A stretch of DNA of 6,715 nucleotides from an uncultured Eubacteriales bacterium (GTDB taxonomy: Bacteria > Bacillota > Clostridia > Oscillospirales > Oscillospiraceae), in assembly GCA_900555795.1 (NCBI GenBank), contig USMP01000073.1, positions 1 through 6,715 of the forward strand, read 5' to 3'. Made by a program: the position numbers and the translations under genes. The notes beneath the pieces are model-generated. The model did not search any database. It was not told the origin of the DNA and saw only the letters and a program-made list of their open reading frames with translations. Below, piece by piece: positions 1 to 4,205 of this stretch (position 1 is its first letter; each line of letters opens with the position of its first letter).

Positions 1-42
1 GCGGCGGGAGCCGCCGGCGCCTTGGGGGCGGCGGGAGCCGCC
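1..42. repeat. 15-bp direct repeat in the jag linker
   Basis: The sequence GCGGCGGGAGCCGCC occurs at 1-15 and again, identically, at 28-42, a 27-bp period. On the minus strand it encodes Ala/Pro-rich linker (AAPAAP-type) in jag. It is in frame (27 = 9 codons), so copy-number change would lengthen or shorten the linker by nine residues without breaking the gene. Further copies may lie beyond the edge. Confidence 0.7.
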
Positions 43-260
43 TTCTCCGGGGCGGGAGGAGCGGGAACAGCCTCCGGCTCATCCAGTCCATAGGTCACAC
101 GCACCTTGGCGGGGCTGGCGCCAAGGCCGAAAAAGCCGGACTTGGCTCTCTCCAAAATTTCAACGGACACGTCGTCCCGGTCGAGGCCCAGCTGCCCCAG
201 GGCTTTGCTGAGGGCCTCCTCCTCGGTCTTGCCCGTCATGTCAAGAAATTTCTTTGCCAT
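1..260 (-). CDS. jag: Jag/KhpB RNA-binding protein, N-terminal part (cut by window edge)
   Basis: Only the first 86 codons are visible; the gene runs off the left edge. The translation begins MAKKFLDMTGKTEEEALSKA and continues through SGFFGLGASPAKVRVTY to about residue 57. This is the Jag-N domain pattern, including the typical GFFGLG turn. An Ala/Pro-rich linker follows from about residue 60. Family knowledge: the full protein adds KH and R3H single-strand nucleic-acid-binding domains, which would lie outside the window. KhpB/Jag is a cytoplasmic RNA chaperone-like protein, usually paired with KhpA and linked to cell elongation and division control. It is classically encoded beside yidC. The start ATG at 258-260 has AAGGAG about 8 nt upstream, and that site is built from the last codons and stop of yidC, so translation is probably coupled. 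Identity rests on the N-domain and the neighbourhood. Confidence 0.9.
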   Translation of the reverse strand, partial: MAKKFLDMTGKTEEEALSKALGQLGLDRDDVSVEILERAKSGFFGLGASPAKVRVTYGLDEPEAVPAPPAPEKAAPAAPKAPAAPA

Positions 261-266
261 ATCGGG

Positions 267-1358
267 TTACTCCTTATTTTCGTAGCGGTCTTCCTGGTAG
301 CTGCGGCCCCGGGCATAGGGGCGCTCGCCCACCCGGCCGGCCTCCGTGGTAGAGGGCTTTTTCTCCCCGGTCTTTTGAGGCTGGGGCTTCTTGGGCTTTT
401 TGGCCTCCAGTTCCTTCTGCTCGGCGGCCCGCTTCTTGGCCTCCTCCATCCGCAGCTTTCTGGCGGCCTCCCGCTTGGCCTCCCGCTCCTCCTCCTCGGC
501 GTTGATCTTCTGGGTATAGAACTTACCCAGAACCGCCTCCTGGATCATGGCAAAGAGACTGTTCACAATCCAGTACAGGCCCAAGGCGGCGGGCATGGAG
601 AAGCAGATCCACAGGCTCATCAGGGGCATCATGATGTTCATCATCTTCATGCTGCCCTGCATCGGCTGGCCATTGGACTTGTTCATAATAATGGTCTGCA
701 CATACTGGAGCCCTGCGGCCACCACCGGCACCAGGATCAGGGCGATGGCGGGCCAGGTAAAGGCGAAATTGCTGAAGGCGCTCTGGGGCTGGGCGCTCAG
801 GTCAATGCCCAGGAAGCTATAGCGCAGCTGGATGAGGCCGTCCGTGCCGGCAAAGCCGTCCCAGTGCTGGGAGATAAAGTGGGACAGGCCCACCTGCTCA
901 TAGGCGTTGTAGGCGGTATCATTGACCATCTGGGGCACATAGCCCAGGCCCATGGCGGTTTCCCGCAGGGAGGTGAGCACCTGGTCCGAAAGGCCCATAA
1001 AATAGGTGATGGGCTGGCGGATGATGGAGTAGAGGGGAATCAGAATAAAGAGGGGCAGGAAGGACCACAGGCAGCCGCCCATGGGGTTGATCCCCTCCTC
1101 CATGTACAGCTTCTGCAGTTCCTCGTTGTACTTCTGCTGGTTATTGGCATACTTCTTTTGCAGCTCCTGCTGCTTTCCGCTGAGCCGGCCCATGCGGACC
1201 ATGCTGCGCTTGCTCTTCATCTGGAAGGGCAGCACGATCAGCTTCACCACCAGGGCAAAAAGGATGATGGCCAGGCCGTAGGAGCCGGTGAAGGCATACA
1301 GCCAGCGGAGCAAAGCGGCAAAGGGCACGCTGATCATTTTGCCAAGGGCACCAAACAT
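267..1358 (-). CDS. yidC: Membrane protein insertase YidC (Oxa1 family)
   Basis: YidC inserts and folds proteins in the cytoplasmic membrane, alone or with SecYEG. The 363-residue protein shows the Gram-positive five-helix layout: TM1 about 24-46, a charged cytoplasmic hairpin about 47-92, TM2 about 95-120, an external loop about 121-200, TM3 about 201-223, TM4 about 238-257 and TM5 about 258-278. The motif GINPMGGC (89-96) opens TM2, and GLYWIVN (260-266) lies in TM5. The conserved positive charge of the hydrophilic groove, an arginine in SpoIIIJ, is Lys39 here. There is no lipobox near the N-terminus, so it is not an obvious lipoprotein like Bacillus SpoIIIJ. The C-terminal tail (279-363) is long and rich in Lys, Arg and Glu, which fits ribosome contact (inference). 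The external loop is longer than in Bacillus. The start ATG has GGAGGAAA 5-6 nt upstream. It lies 28 nt after yidD and overlaps the jag ribosome binding site. Confidence 0.96.
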   Translation of the reverse strand: MFGALGKMISVPFAALLRWLYAFTGSYGLAIILFALVVKLIVLPFQMKSKRSMVRMGRLSGKQQELQKKYANNQQKYNEELQKLYMEEGINPMGGCLWSFLPLFILIPLYSIIRQPITYFMGLSDQVLTSLRETAMGLGYVPQMVNDTAYNAYEQVGLSHFISQHWDGFAGTDGLIQLRYSFLGIDLSAQPQSAFSNFAFTWPAIALILVPVVAAGLQYVQTIIMNKSNGQPMQGSMKMMNIMMPLMSLWICFSMPAALGLYWIVNSLFAMIQEAVLGKFYTQKINAEEEEREAKREAARKLRMEEAKKRAAEQKELEAKKPKKPQPQKTGEKKPSTTEAGRVGERPYARGRSYQEDRYENKE

Positions 1359-1386
1359 GGATGTTTCCTCCGGTTATTTTCTTTTG

Positions 1387-1602
1387 TCAGGGTACAGGGT
1401 CGTAGAAGTTACCCCTGTAAAAGGGGTGGCATCGCAAAAACCGACGGAGCGCTAGCCAGCCGCCCTTCACCGGGCCATACTTTTCAATGGCCTCCACCGC
1501 GTACTGGGAGCAGGTGGGGATAAAGCGGCACCGGGGGGGCAGACCGGGGGAGATATACTTCTGATAGAAGCGGATGGCGCCCAGAAGAAACCGTCTCAGC
1601 AT
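1387..1602 (-). CDS. yidD: Membrane protein insertion efficiency factor YidD
   Basis: This is a 71-residue protein of normal family length. It carries the YidD hallmark [15 protein letters not shown] (25-39), then [14 protein letters not shown] (41-54) and RCHPF (57-61), and ends YDPVP. Cys25, Cys31 and Cys58 are the family cysteines. The N-terminal stretch is amphipathic and basic, which fits peripheral attachment to the inner face of the membrane. Known role: YidD improves YidC-dependent insertion, though its mechanism is poorly defined. Most family members have a GGYDPVP-like ending; here the linker reads [11 protein letters not shown], slightly longer than usual. The ATG overlaps the rnpA stop by 7 nt (ATGCTGA), with GGAGGCGGAG ending a few nt upstream, so translation is probably coupled to rnpA. 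The next gene downstream is its functional partner yidC. Confidence 0.96.
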   Translation of the reverse strand: MLRRFLLGAIRFYQKYISPGLPPRCRFIPTCSQYAVEAIEKYGPVKGGWLALRRFLRCHPFYRGNFYDPVP

Positions 1603-1946
1603 GTCTCCGCCTCCCGGAGCAGCCCCAGTTCCCGGCAGCAGCGGCGGAAGGCCGCGGTAAGCCGGTCATAGGGACCGTCCACCGCCCTCACCCGGGCCAC
1701 CAGCAGCAGGTCATACCCCTGCTTCAGCTCCGGCTGTGCCAGGCGGTACACCTCCCGCAGACGGCGGCGGGCCCGGTTGCGGACCACGGCGCCGCCCAGC
1801 TTGGTGCTGACTGTGACGCCCAGCCGGTTGTGGCCCAGCTTATTGCGCCGGCAGTAGACCACCAGAAACGGACTCACCGCAGAGGGGGCCTTGGCGTACA
1901 TCCGCCGAAACTCATAGTTCTCTTTTATAGTGACGGTTTTCTTCAC
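1596..1946 (-). CDS. rnpA: Ribonuclease P protein component
   Basis: RnpA is the protein subunit of RNase P. It binds the 5' leader of pre-tRNA and assists the catalytic RNA. With the GTG start at 1944-1946 the product is 116 residues, the usual family size. It opens with [16 protein letters not shown], typical of Firmicute RnpA. The basic signature [13 protein letters not shown] (about 56-68) is the conserved RNR helix facing the RNA, and [11 protein letters not shown] (about 37-47) is the preceding conserved strand. The reading frame is open to an ATG at 2012, which would add 22 residues with no family match. I chose GTG because GGAGG at 1958-1962 lies 11 nt before it and homology begins there. 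The gene follows rpmH by about 130 nt, unlike the very tight rpmH-rnpA spacing of many bacteria, and overlaps yidD. No separate promoter is evident. Confidence 0.94.
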   Translation of the reverse strand: MKKTVTIKENYEFRRMYAKAPSAVSPFLVVYCRRNKLGHNRLGVTVSTKLGGAVVRNRARRRLREVYRLAQPELKQGYDLLLVARVRAVDGPYDRLTAAFRRCCRELGLLREAETC

Positions 1947-1980
1947 GAAGCGGTGAACCTCCCCCCGGGGCAGACAGACA

Positions 1981-2046
1981 GGCGCCCCCGGCAAGGGCCG
2001 GAAAGCGCCCAAGGGACGGCAGGAAATGTCCTCTTGCCGTCCCCTT
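1981..2046 (-). other. Two predicted stem-loops in the rpmH-rnpA intergenic transcript
   Basis: The gap between rpmH and rnpA would form two hairpins in the mRNA. One pairs 2013-2021 (GGGACGGCA) with 2035-2043 (TGCCGTCCC), nine perfect pairs, with a 13-nt loop. The second pairs 1981-1985 (GGCGC) with 2005-2009 (GCGCC) around an inner CCGG/CCGG stem at 1988-1991 and 1998-2001. In the direction of transcription neither is followed by a U-run, so intrinsic termination is unlikely. They could mark RNA processing, stabilise the downstream message or tune rnpA relative to the very highly expressed rpmH. The pairing is seen; the role is inferred. Confidence 0.5.
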
Positions 2047-2079
2047 GCTCTATCTATTCGCGATGCAAACTCCGCGACC

Positions 2080-2214
2080 TCAATGGGTCAGGCGAGCGCG
2101 GCCCTTGGCCCGGCGGCGGGCGAGCACCTTCTGGCCGTTGGCAGTCCGCATTCTCTTGCGGAAGCCATGCTCCTTGGAGCGCTGGCGCTTCTTGGGCTGA
2201 TAGGTACGGATCAT
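2080..2214 (-). CDS. rpmH: 50S ribosomal protein L34 (bL34)
   Basis: This is a 44-residue, strongly basic protein, [18 protein letters not shown] and onward, ending [13 protein letters not shown]. It matches the near-universal L34 pattern at almost every position and is full length. L34 sits in the 23S rRNA core of the large subunit. Two ATGs are available, at 2220 and 2214. The strong AGGAGG at 2224-2229 lies only 3 nt from the first but 9 nt from the second, and the second gives the standard N-terminus, so I chose 2214. It is first in the leftward operon, behind a perfect-consensus promoter and a structured leader. The position next to oriC gives the operon high copy number during fast growth. 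Confidence 0.97.
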   Translation of the reverse strand: MIRTYQPKKRQRSKEHGFRKRMRTANGQKVLARRRAKGRARLTH

Positions 2215-2331
2215 TTGCATACACCTCCTACTGTATTTTGCTGCGCCGGCGAAAAAACCGGCGCTACTCGACGGCGGGCGGCAGCTGCCAGCCCCGCAGT
2301 TGACGAACATAGGCTTACCTCCAGGCAAGCA
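2215..2331 (-). promoter_or_regulatory. Structured 5' leader of the rpmH operon
   Basis: This stretch between the inferred transcription start (about 2331) and rpmH has no convincing ORF but three potential hairpins. At the 5' end of the transcript, GCTT/CCT at 2313-2320 pairs with AGG/AAGC at 2323-2330. In the middle is the self-complementary GGCAGCTGCC (2280-2289), extended by GGGC (2276-2279) and GCCC (2291-2294). Nearest the gene, GCGCCGG (2243-2249) pairs with CCGGCGC (2258-2264), with an A-run (U-run in the RNA) in the loop. The last stem ends 13 nt before the ribosome binding site. The layout would suit control of translation or RNA stability, but no known riboswitch or leader motif is recognised. 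Confidence 0.5.
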
Positions 2332-2337
2332 TTAGTT

Positions 2338-2366
2338 ATTATACATAAAAACCGTACCCCTGTCAA
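2338..2366 (-). promoter_or_regulatory. Consensus sigma-A promoter of the rpmH-rnpA-yidD-yidC-jag operon
   Basis: On the minus strand TTGACA (2361-2366) and TATAAT (2338-2343) are separated by exactly 17 bp. All twelve hexamer positions match the housekeeping consensus. Transcription should start near 2331, giving a leader of about 115 nt before rpmH. A perfect promoter fits the heavy demand for a ribosomal protein. Confidence 0.9.
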
Positions 2367-2368
2367 TA

Positions 2369-2393
2369 AAAACTTGCCCAATCGGCAAGTTTT
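2369..2393. repeat. 25-bp palindrome next to the rpmH -35 element
   Basis: Arms AAAACTTGCC (2369-2378) and GGCAAGTTTT (2384-2393) are perfect 10-bp complements around CAATC. The element begins 2 bp beyond the -35 hexamer of the rpmH promoter, where an activator or UP element would sit. GGCAAG recurs at 2324-2329 inside the leader. It may be a dimeric regulator's operator. The A/T-rich outer ends also resemble a bidirectional terminator, but no gene reads into it from either side. Confidence 0.6.
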
Positions 2394-2443
2394 CCGGCAA
2401 TTTCCCCCACTTTTCCCTTTGAATCCTGGGATACACAAAATAT

Positions 2444-2452
2444 TGTGGATGA
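2444..2452 (-). promoter_or_regulatory. DnaA box upstream of dnaA (one mismatch)
   Basis: TGTGGATGA reads TCATCCACA on the minus strand, one change from TTATCCACA. It lies about 70 bp upstream of the dnaA -35 element, a plausible site for DnaA to repress its own gene. Confidence 0.6.
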
Positions 2453-2522
2453 ATTGGTCCGCTTCATCCCACATATTGTGTTAAAAAATCGCATTTTTTT
2501 CTTCTTATATTAGAATATGTAT

Positions 2523-2551
2523 TTGCAATCAGAGACGTTTTTTGGTATACT
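2523..2551 (+). promoter_or_regulatory. Probable dnaA promoter
   Basis: TTGCAA (2523-2528) and TATACT (2546-2551) are 17 bp apart. The -35 matches the consensus at 4 of 6 positions and the -10 at 5 of 6. Transcription would start near 2558, leaving about 50 nt of leader before the dnaA ATG. Confidence 0.7.
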
Positions 2552-2607
2552 GATATAGGTTATTTTCTTTCGGTAACGACTGAACAGAGAGAAAGGGAGA
2601 GCTTCAC

Positions 2608-3921
2608 ATGCAATCTGTTTCCGATATTTGGGCTATGATCCTCGACCGGCTGCGAGAGGACCTGTCGGAGACCACCATCCGCACCTGGTTCGACGAGACG
2701 GCCGTGGTGGCGCTGGAGGGGAACACCCTGGTGCTCCACTGTCCCAACGACTTTAAACGCAGCAACATCCAGGACCGGTTTCTCGGCAACATCGAGGCGG
2801 GACTGAAGGATATCTTTTCCACCGACATGGCGGTACAGCTGCTGGACGACGAGGGCCTGCGCCGGTACCAGAACAAGGAGGCAGAGCGCCCCCCCTCCCT
2901 GATGGAGAGCGGGGAATTCACCTTTGAGACCTTCGTGGTGGGTCCGTCCAACCGGTTGGCCTGCGCTGCCGCCCGGGCTGTGGCCGACGCGCCGGGCCAG
3001 CACTACAACCCCCTTTTCATCTACGGCGACTCGGGCCTGGGCAAGACCCACCTGCTGTACGCCATTGCCCACGTGATCCGCCAGAAGGGGCCGGGGGTGC
3101 GGATCGTCTACATCAAGGGGGATGACTTCATCAATGAATTTATTGACGCTGTCCGCTCCGGCAAGGCGTCCGACTTCCGCACCAAGTACCGGGAGGCGGA
3201 TCTGCTGCTGGTGGACGATATCCAGTTTGTGGCGGGCAAGGTGGAGACCCAGAACGAATTTTTCCACACCTTCAACACCCTCTACGAGGCGAAAAAGCAG
3301 ATTGTGCTCACCAGCGACCGGCCGCCCCACGAGATGGCCCAGCTGGACGACCGGCTGCGCACCCGCTTCGAGTGGGGCCTGATGGTGGACGTGCAGCCCC
3401 CGGATCTGGAGACCCGCATCGCCATCATCCAGAACAAGGCGGTGCAGCTGGGCTTCGTGCTGGATGACGGCATCGCCTCCTATATCGCCTCCAAAATCAC
3501 CGCCAACGTCCGCCAGCTGGAGGGCACGGTGAAAAAAATCAAGGCCTTCCGGGATCTGGAGGGCAGCGCGATCAACCAGCAGACTGTGGACCGGGCCATT
3601 CAGGATATGAGCAAATCCAGCGAGTTCATCATCACCTCCGACAGCATCATCAAGGAGATCTGCCGCTATTTCCGGCTGGAGGAGGATCAGATCCGTGGAC
3701 AGTCCCGGTCCAGGGACTGCGTCAACGCCCGGCAGATTGCCATGTACCTCATCCGCCGGATGACCAGCCTGTCCCTGTCGGAGACAGGAATGGAGTTCAG
3801 CGGCCGGGACCACACCACCGTGCTCCACTCCATTGAGCAGGTGGAGAAAAAAATGAAAAAGGACCCCACCTTCGCTGAGACGGTGAAGTCCATTATTACC
3901 AACATCAACTCAAAAAAATAA
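2608..3921 (+). CDS. dnaA: Chromosomal replication initiator DnaA
   Basis: DnaA binds the DnaA boxes, oligomerises with ATP and opens oriC. The 437-residue protein has all four domains. Domain I (about 1-80, including IRTWFDE) mediates self and helicase contacts. Domain II is a short linker, about 82-102. The AAA+ core of domain III has Walker A GDSGLGKT (140-147), Walker B LLLVDDIQF (199-207), sensor 1 VLTSDRPP (233-240), the arginine-finger segment DDRLRTRFEWG (247-257) and sensor 2 NVRQLEG (300-306). Domain IV (about 340-437) is the DNA-binding helix-turn-helix, with NARQIAMYLIRR (373-384) and the family signature GRDHTTVLHSI (399-409). Every key residue is present. The ATG is preceded by AAGGGAG with 8 nt spacing. 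The gene is flanked on both sides by DnaA boxes, so autoregulation is likely. The length is typical of Firmicutes with a short domain II. Confidence 0.99.
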   Translation: MQSVSDIWAMILDRLREDLSETTIRTWFDETAVVALEGNTLVLHCPNDFKRSNIQDRFLGNIEAGLKDIFSTDMAVQLLDDEGLRRYQNKEAERPPSLMESGEFTFETFVVGPSNRLACAAARAVADAPGQHYNPLFIYGDSGLGKTHLLYAIAHVIRQKGPGVRIVYIKGDDFINEFIDAVRSGKASDFRTKYREADLLLVDDIQFVAGKVETQNEFFHTFNTLYEAKKQIVLTSDRPPHEMAQLDDRLRTRFEWGLMVDVQPPDLETRIAIIQNKAVQLGFVLDDGIASYIASKITANVRQLEGTVKKIKAFRDLEGSAINQQTVDRAIQDMSKSSEFIITSDSIIKEICRYFRLEEDQIRGQSRSRDCVNARQIAMYLIRRMTSLSLSETGMEFSGRDHTTVLHSIEQVEKKMKKDPTFAETVKSIITNINSKK

Positions 3922-3951
3922 TTTCGGCGGTAATTCACATTTTCCCCTAAG

Positions 3952-3960
3952 TTTTCCACA
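3952..3960 (+). promoter_or_regulatory. DnaA box (one mismatch)
   Basis: TTTTCCACA differs from TTATCCACA only at position 3. It is followed directly by CTTTCCACA (3961-3969, two mismatches) on the same strand, forming a tandem pair with a 9-bp period. Confidence 0.6.
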
Positions 3961-3987
3961 CTTTCCACAAAAAGTTTTTTTAATTCC

Positions 3988-3996
3988 TGTGGACAA
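3988..3996 (-). promoter_or_regulatory. DnaA box (one mismatch)
   Basis: TGTGGACAA reads TTGTCCACA on the minus strand, one change at position 3. Confidence 0.6.
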
Positions 3997-4015
3997 AATC
4001 TGTCGGACCCTGTCC

Positions 4016-4024
4016 TGTGGATAA
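4016..4024 (-). promoter_or_regulatory. DnaA box (perfect)
   Basis: TGTGGATAA is the exact reverse complement of TTATCCACA. A second, weaker box in the same orientation (CGTGGACAA, 4026-4034) follows at a 10-bp offset. Confidence 0.9.
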
Positions 4025-4043
4025 CCGTGGACAACCCTTTTCT

Positions 4044-4052
4044 TTATCCACA
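4044..4052 (+). promoter_or_regulatory. DnaA box (perfect)
   Basis: Exact TTATCCACA. It faces the oppositely oriented box at 4059-4067 across a 6-bp gap. Confidence 0.9.
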
Positions 4053-4058
4053 CCCCGC

Positions 4059-4067
4059 TGTGGATGA
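4059..4067 (-). promoter_or_regulatory. DnaA box (one mismatch)
   Basis: TGTGGATGA reads TCATCCACA on the minus strand, one change at position 2. It is the same variant as the box upstream of dnaA at 2444-2452. Confidence 0.65.
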
Positions 4068-4099
4068 ATTTTTCCTTACGCTTCAACCCTTTCCGCCCG

Positions 4100-4108
4100 G
4101 TATCCACA
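4100..4108 (+). promoter_or_regulatory. DnaA box adjoining the probable unwinding element (one mismatch)
   Basis: GTATCCACA differs from the consensus only at position 1. It is the last box before dnaN and lies 10 nt upstream of the CTA-rich triplets, so it is the likely loading site for the filament that opens the duplex. Confidence 0.7.
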
Positions 4109-4118
4109 AAATTTTTCC

Positions 4119-4160
4119 CTACCGCTGCTACCACTAAAAAAAGATATTATATGCTTCTCT
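4119..4160. other. Candidate DNA unwinding element: DnaA-trio-like triplets plus AT-rich tract
   Basis: From 4119 the plus strand reads in threes CTA CCG CTG CTA CCA CTA (to 4136). The opposite strand is then 3'-GAT at three of six steps and GAC at one, resembling the DnaA-trio described for Bacillus (repeating 3'-[G/A]A[T/A]-5') that guides DnaA onto single-stranded DNA. The next 24 bases (4137-4160) are 19/24 A or T. The order box, triplets, AT tract matches the known basal unwinding arrangement. The triplets are degenerate, so this is a candidate. Confidence 0.5.
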
Positions 4161-4205
4161 TACTGAGAATATTCCCTGCCAGAGAAAAAAGAAAGGAAGC
4201 ACACT

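Larger units (their letters stand above)
2395..2607. other. Upstream part of the bipartite oriC and dnaA control region
   Basis: This non-coding AT-rich stretch lies between the divergent rpmH and dnaA transcription units. It holds one near-consensus DnaA box (2444-2452), two weaker partial matches (2430-2438 and 2476-2484), and the octamer ATATTGTG twice, at 2440-2447 and 2473-2480, 33 bp apart. Each octamer is the right half of a small dyad (CACAA/TTGTG and CACA/TGTG). Runs of A and T dominate 2481-2510, and a dyad ATATT-AG-AATAT lies at 2507-2518, just upstream of the dnaA promoter. Upstream and downstream box clusters around dnaA are the pattern known from Bacillus subtilis. The upstream half here is box-poor, so it may serve dnaA autoregulation more than unwinding. 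Confidence 0.6.
3922..4205. other. oriC: Replication origin oriC, main DnaA-box cluster (dnaA-dnaN spacer)
   Basis: The 284-bp spacer contains two perfect DnaA boxes (4016-4024 minus, 4044-4052 plus) and four boxes with one mismatch to TTATCCACA (3952-3960 plus, 3988-3996 minus, 4059-4067 minus, 4100-4108 plus). Weaker matches lie at 3931-3939 and 3961-3969 (plus) and 4026-4034 (minus). Two tandem same-strand pairs are 9-10 bp apart (3952/3961 and 4016/4026), close to one helical turn, which would place DnaA protomers on one face. After the last box come a CTA-rich triplet stretch and an AT-rich tract ending at the dnaN ribosome binding site. Position, box density and neighbouring genes make this the initiation region. 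The exact unwinding point is inferred. Confidence 0.92.

Noticed and set aside
375..1523. Long plus-strand frame (382 codons) opposite yidC and yidD
   Set aside because: Its Leu/Gly/His-rich, low-complexity translation has no recognisable domain and lies antisense to two well-supported genes. High-GC coding DNA commonly yields such open antisense frames.
1596..2012. Upstream ATG start for rnpA at 2012
   Set aside because: It adds 22 residues with no family similarity and would run through the intergenic hairpin; GTG at 1946 gives the standard length and N-terminus.
2215..2220. First ATG of rpmH at 2220
   Set aside because: It is only 3 nt from AGGAGG, too close for normal initiation; the ATG at 2214 has 9-nt spacing and the conserved N-terminus.
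2369..2393. Palindrome as a bidirectional terminator
   Set aside because: Both flanking transcription units point away from it, so there is no incoming transcript to stop; the terminal T-runs are also short and part of the stem.
2026..2484. Plus-strand frame spanning rpmH and the origin-proximal leader
   Set aside because: It is antisense to rpmH, crosses the promoter and palindrome, has no ribosome binding site and resembles no family.
2560..3828. Long minus-strand frame (422 codons) opposite dnaA
   Set aside because: It is antisense to a fully supported dnaA, with His/Val/Gly-rich composition and no motif; it is a shadow.
4119..4205. Separate dnaN promoter near TATTAT at 4145-4150
   Set aside because: No acceptable -35 hexamer lies 16-18 bp upstream, and the AT-richness is better explained by the unwinding element.
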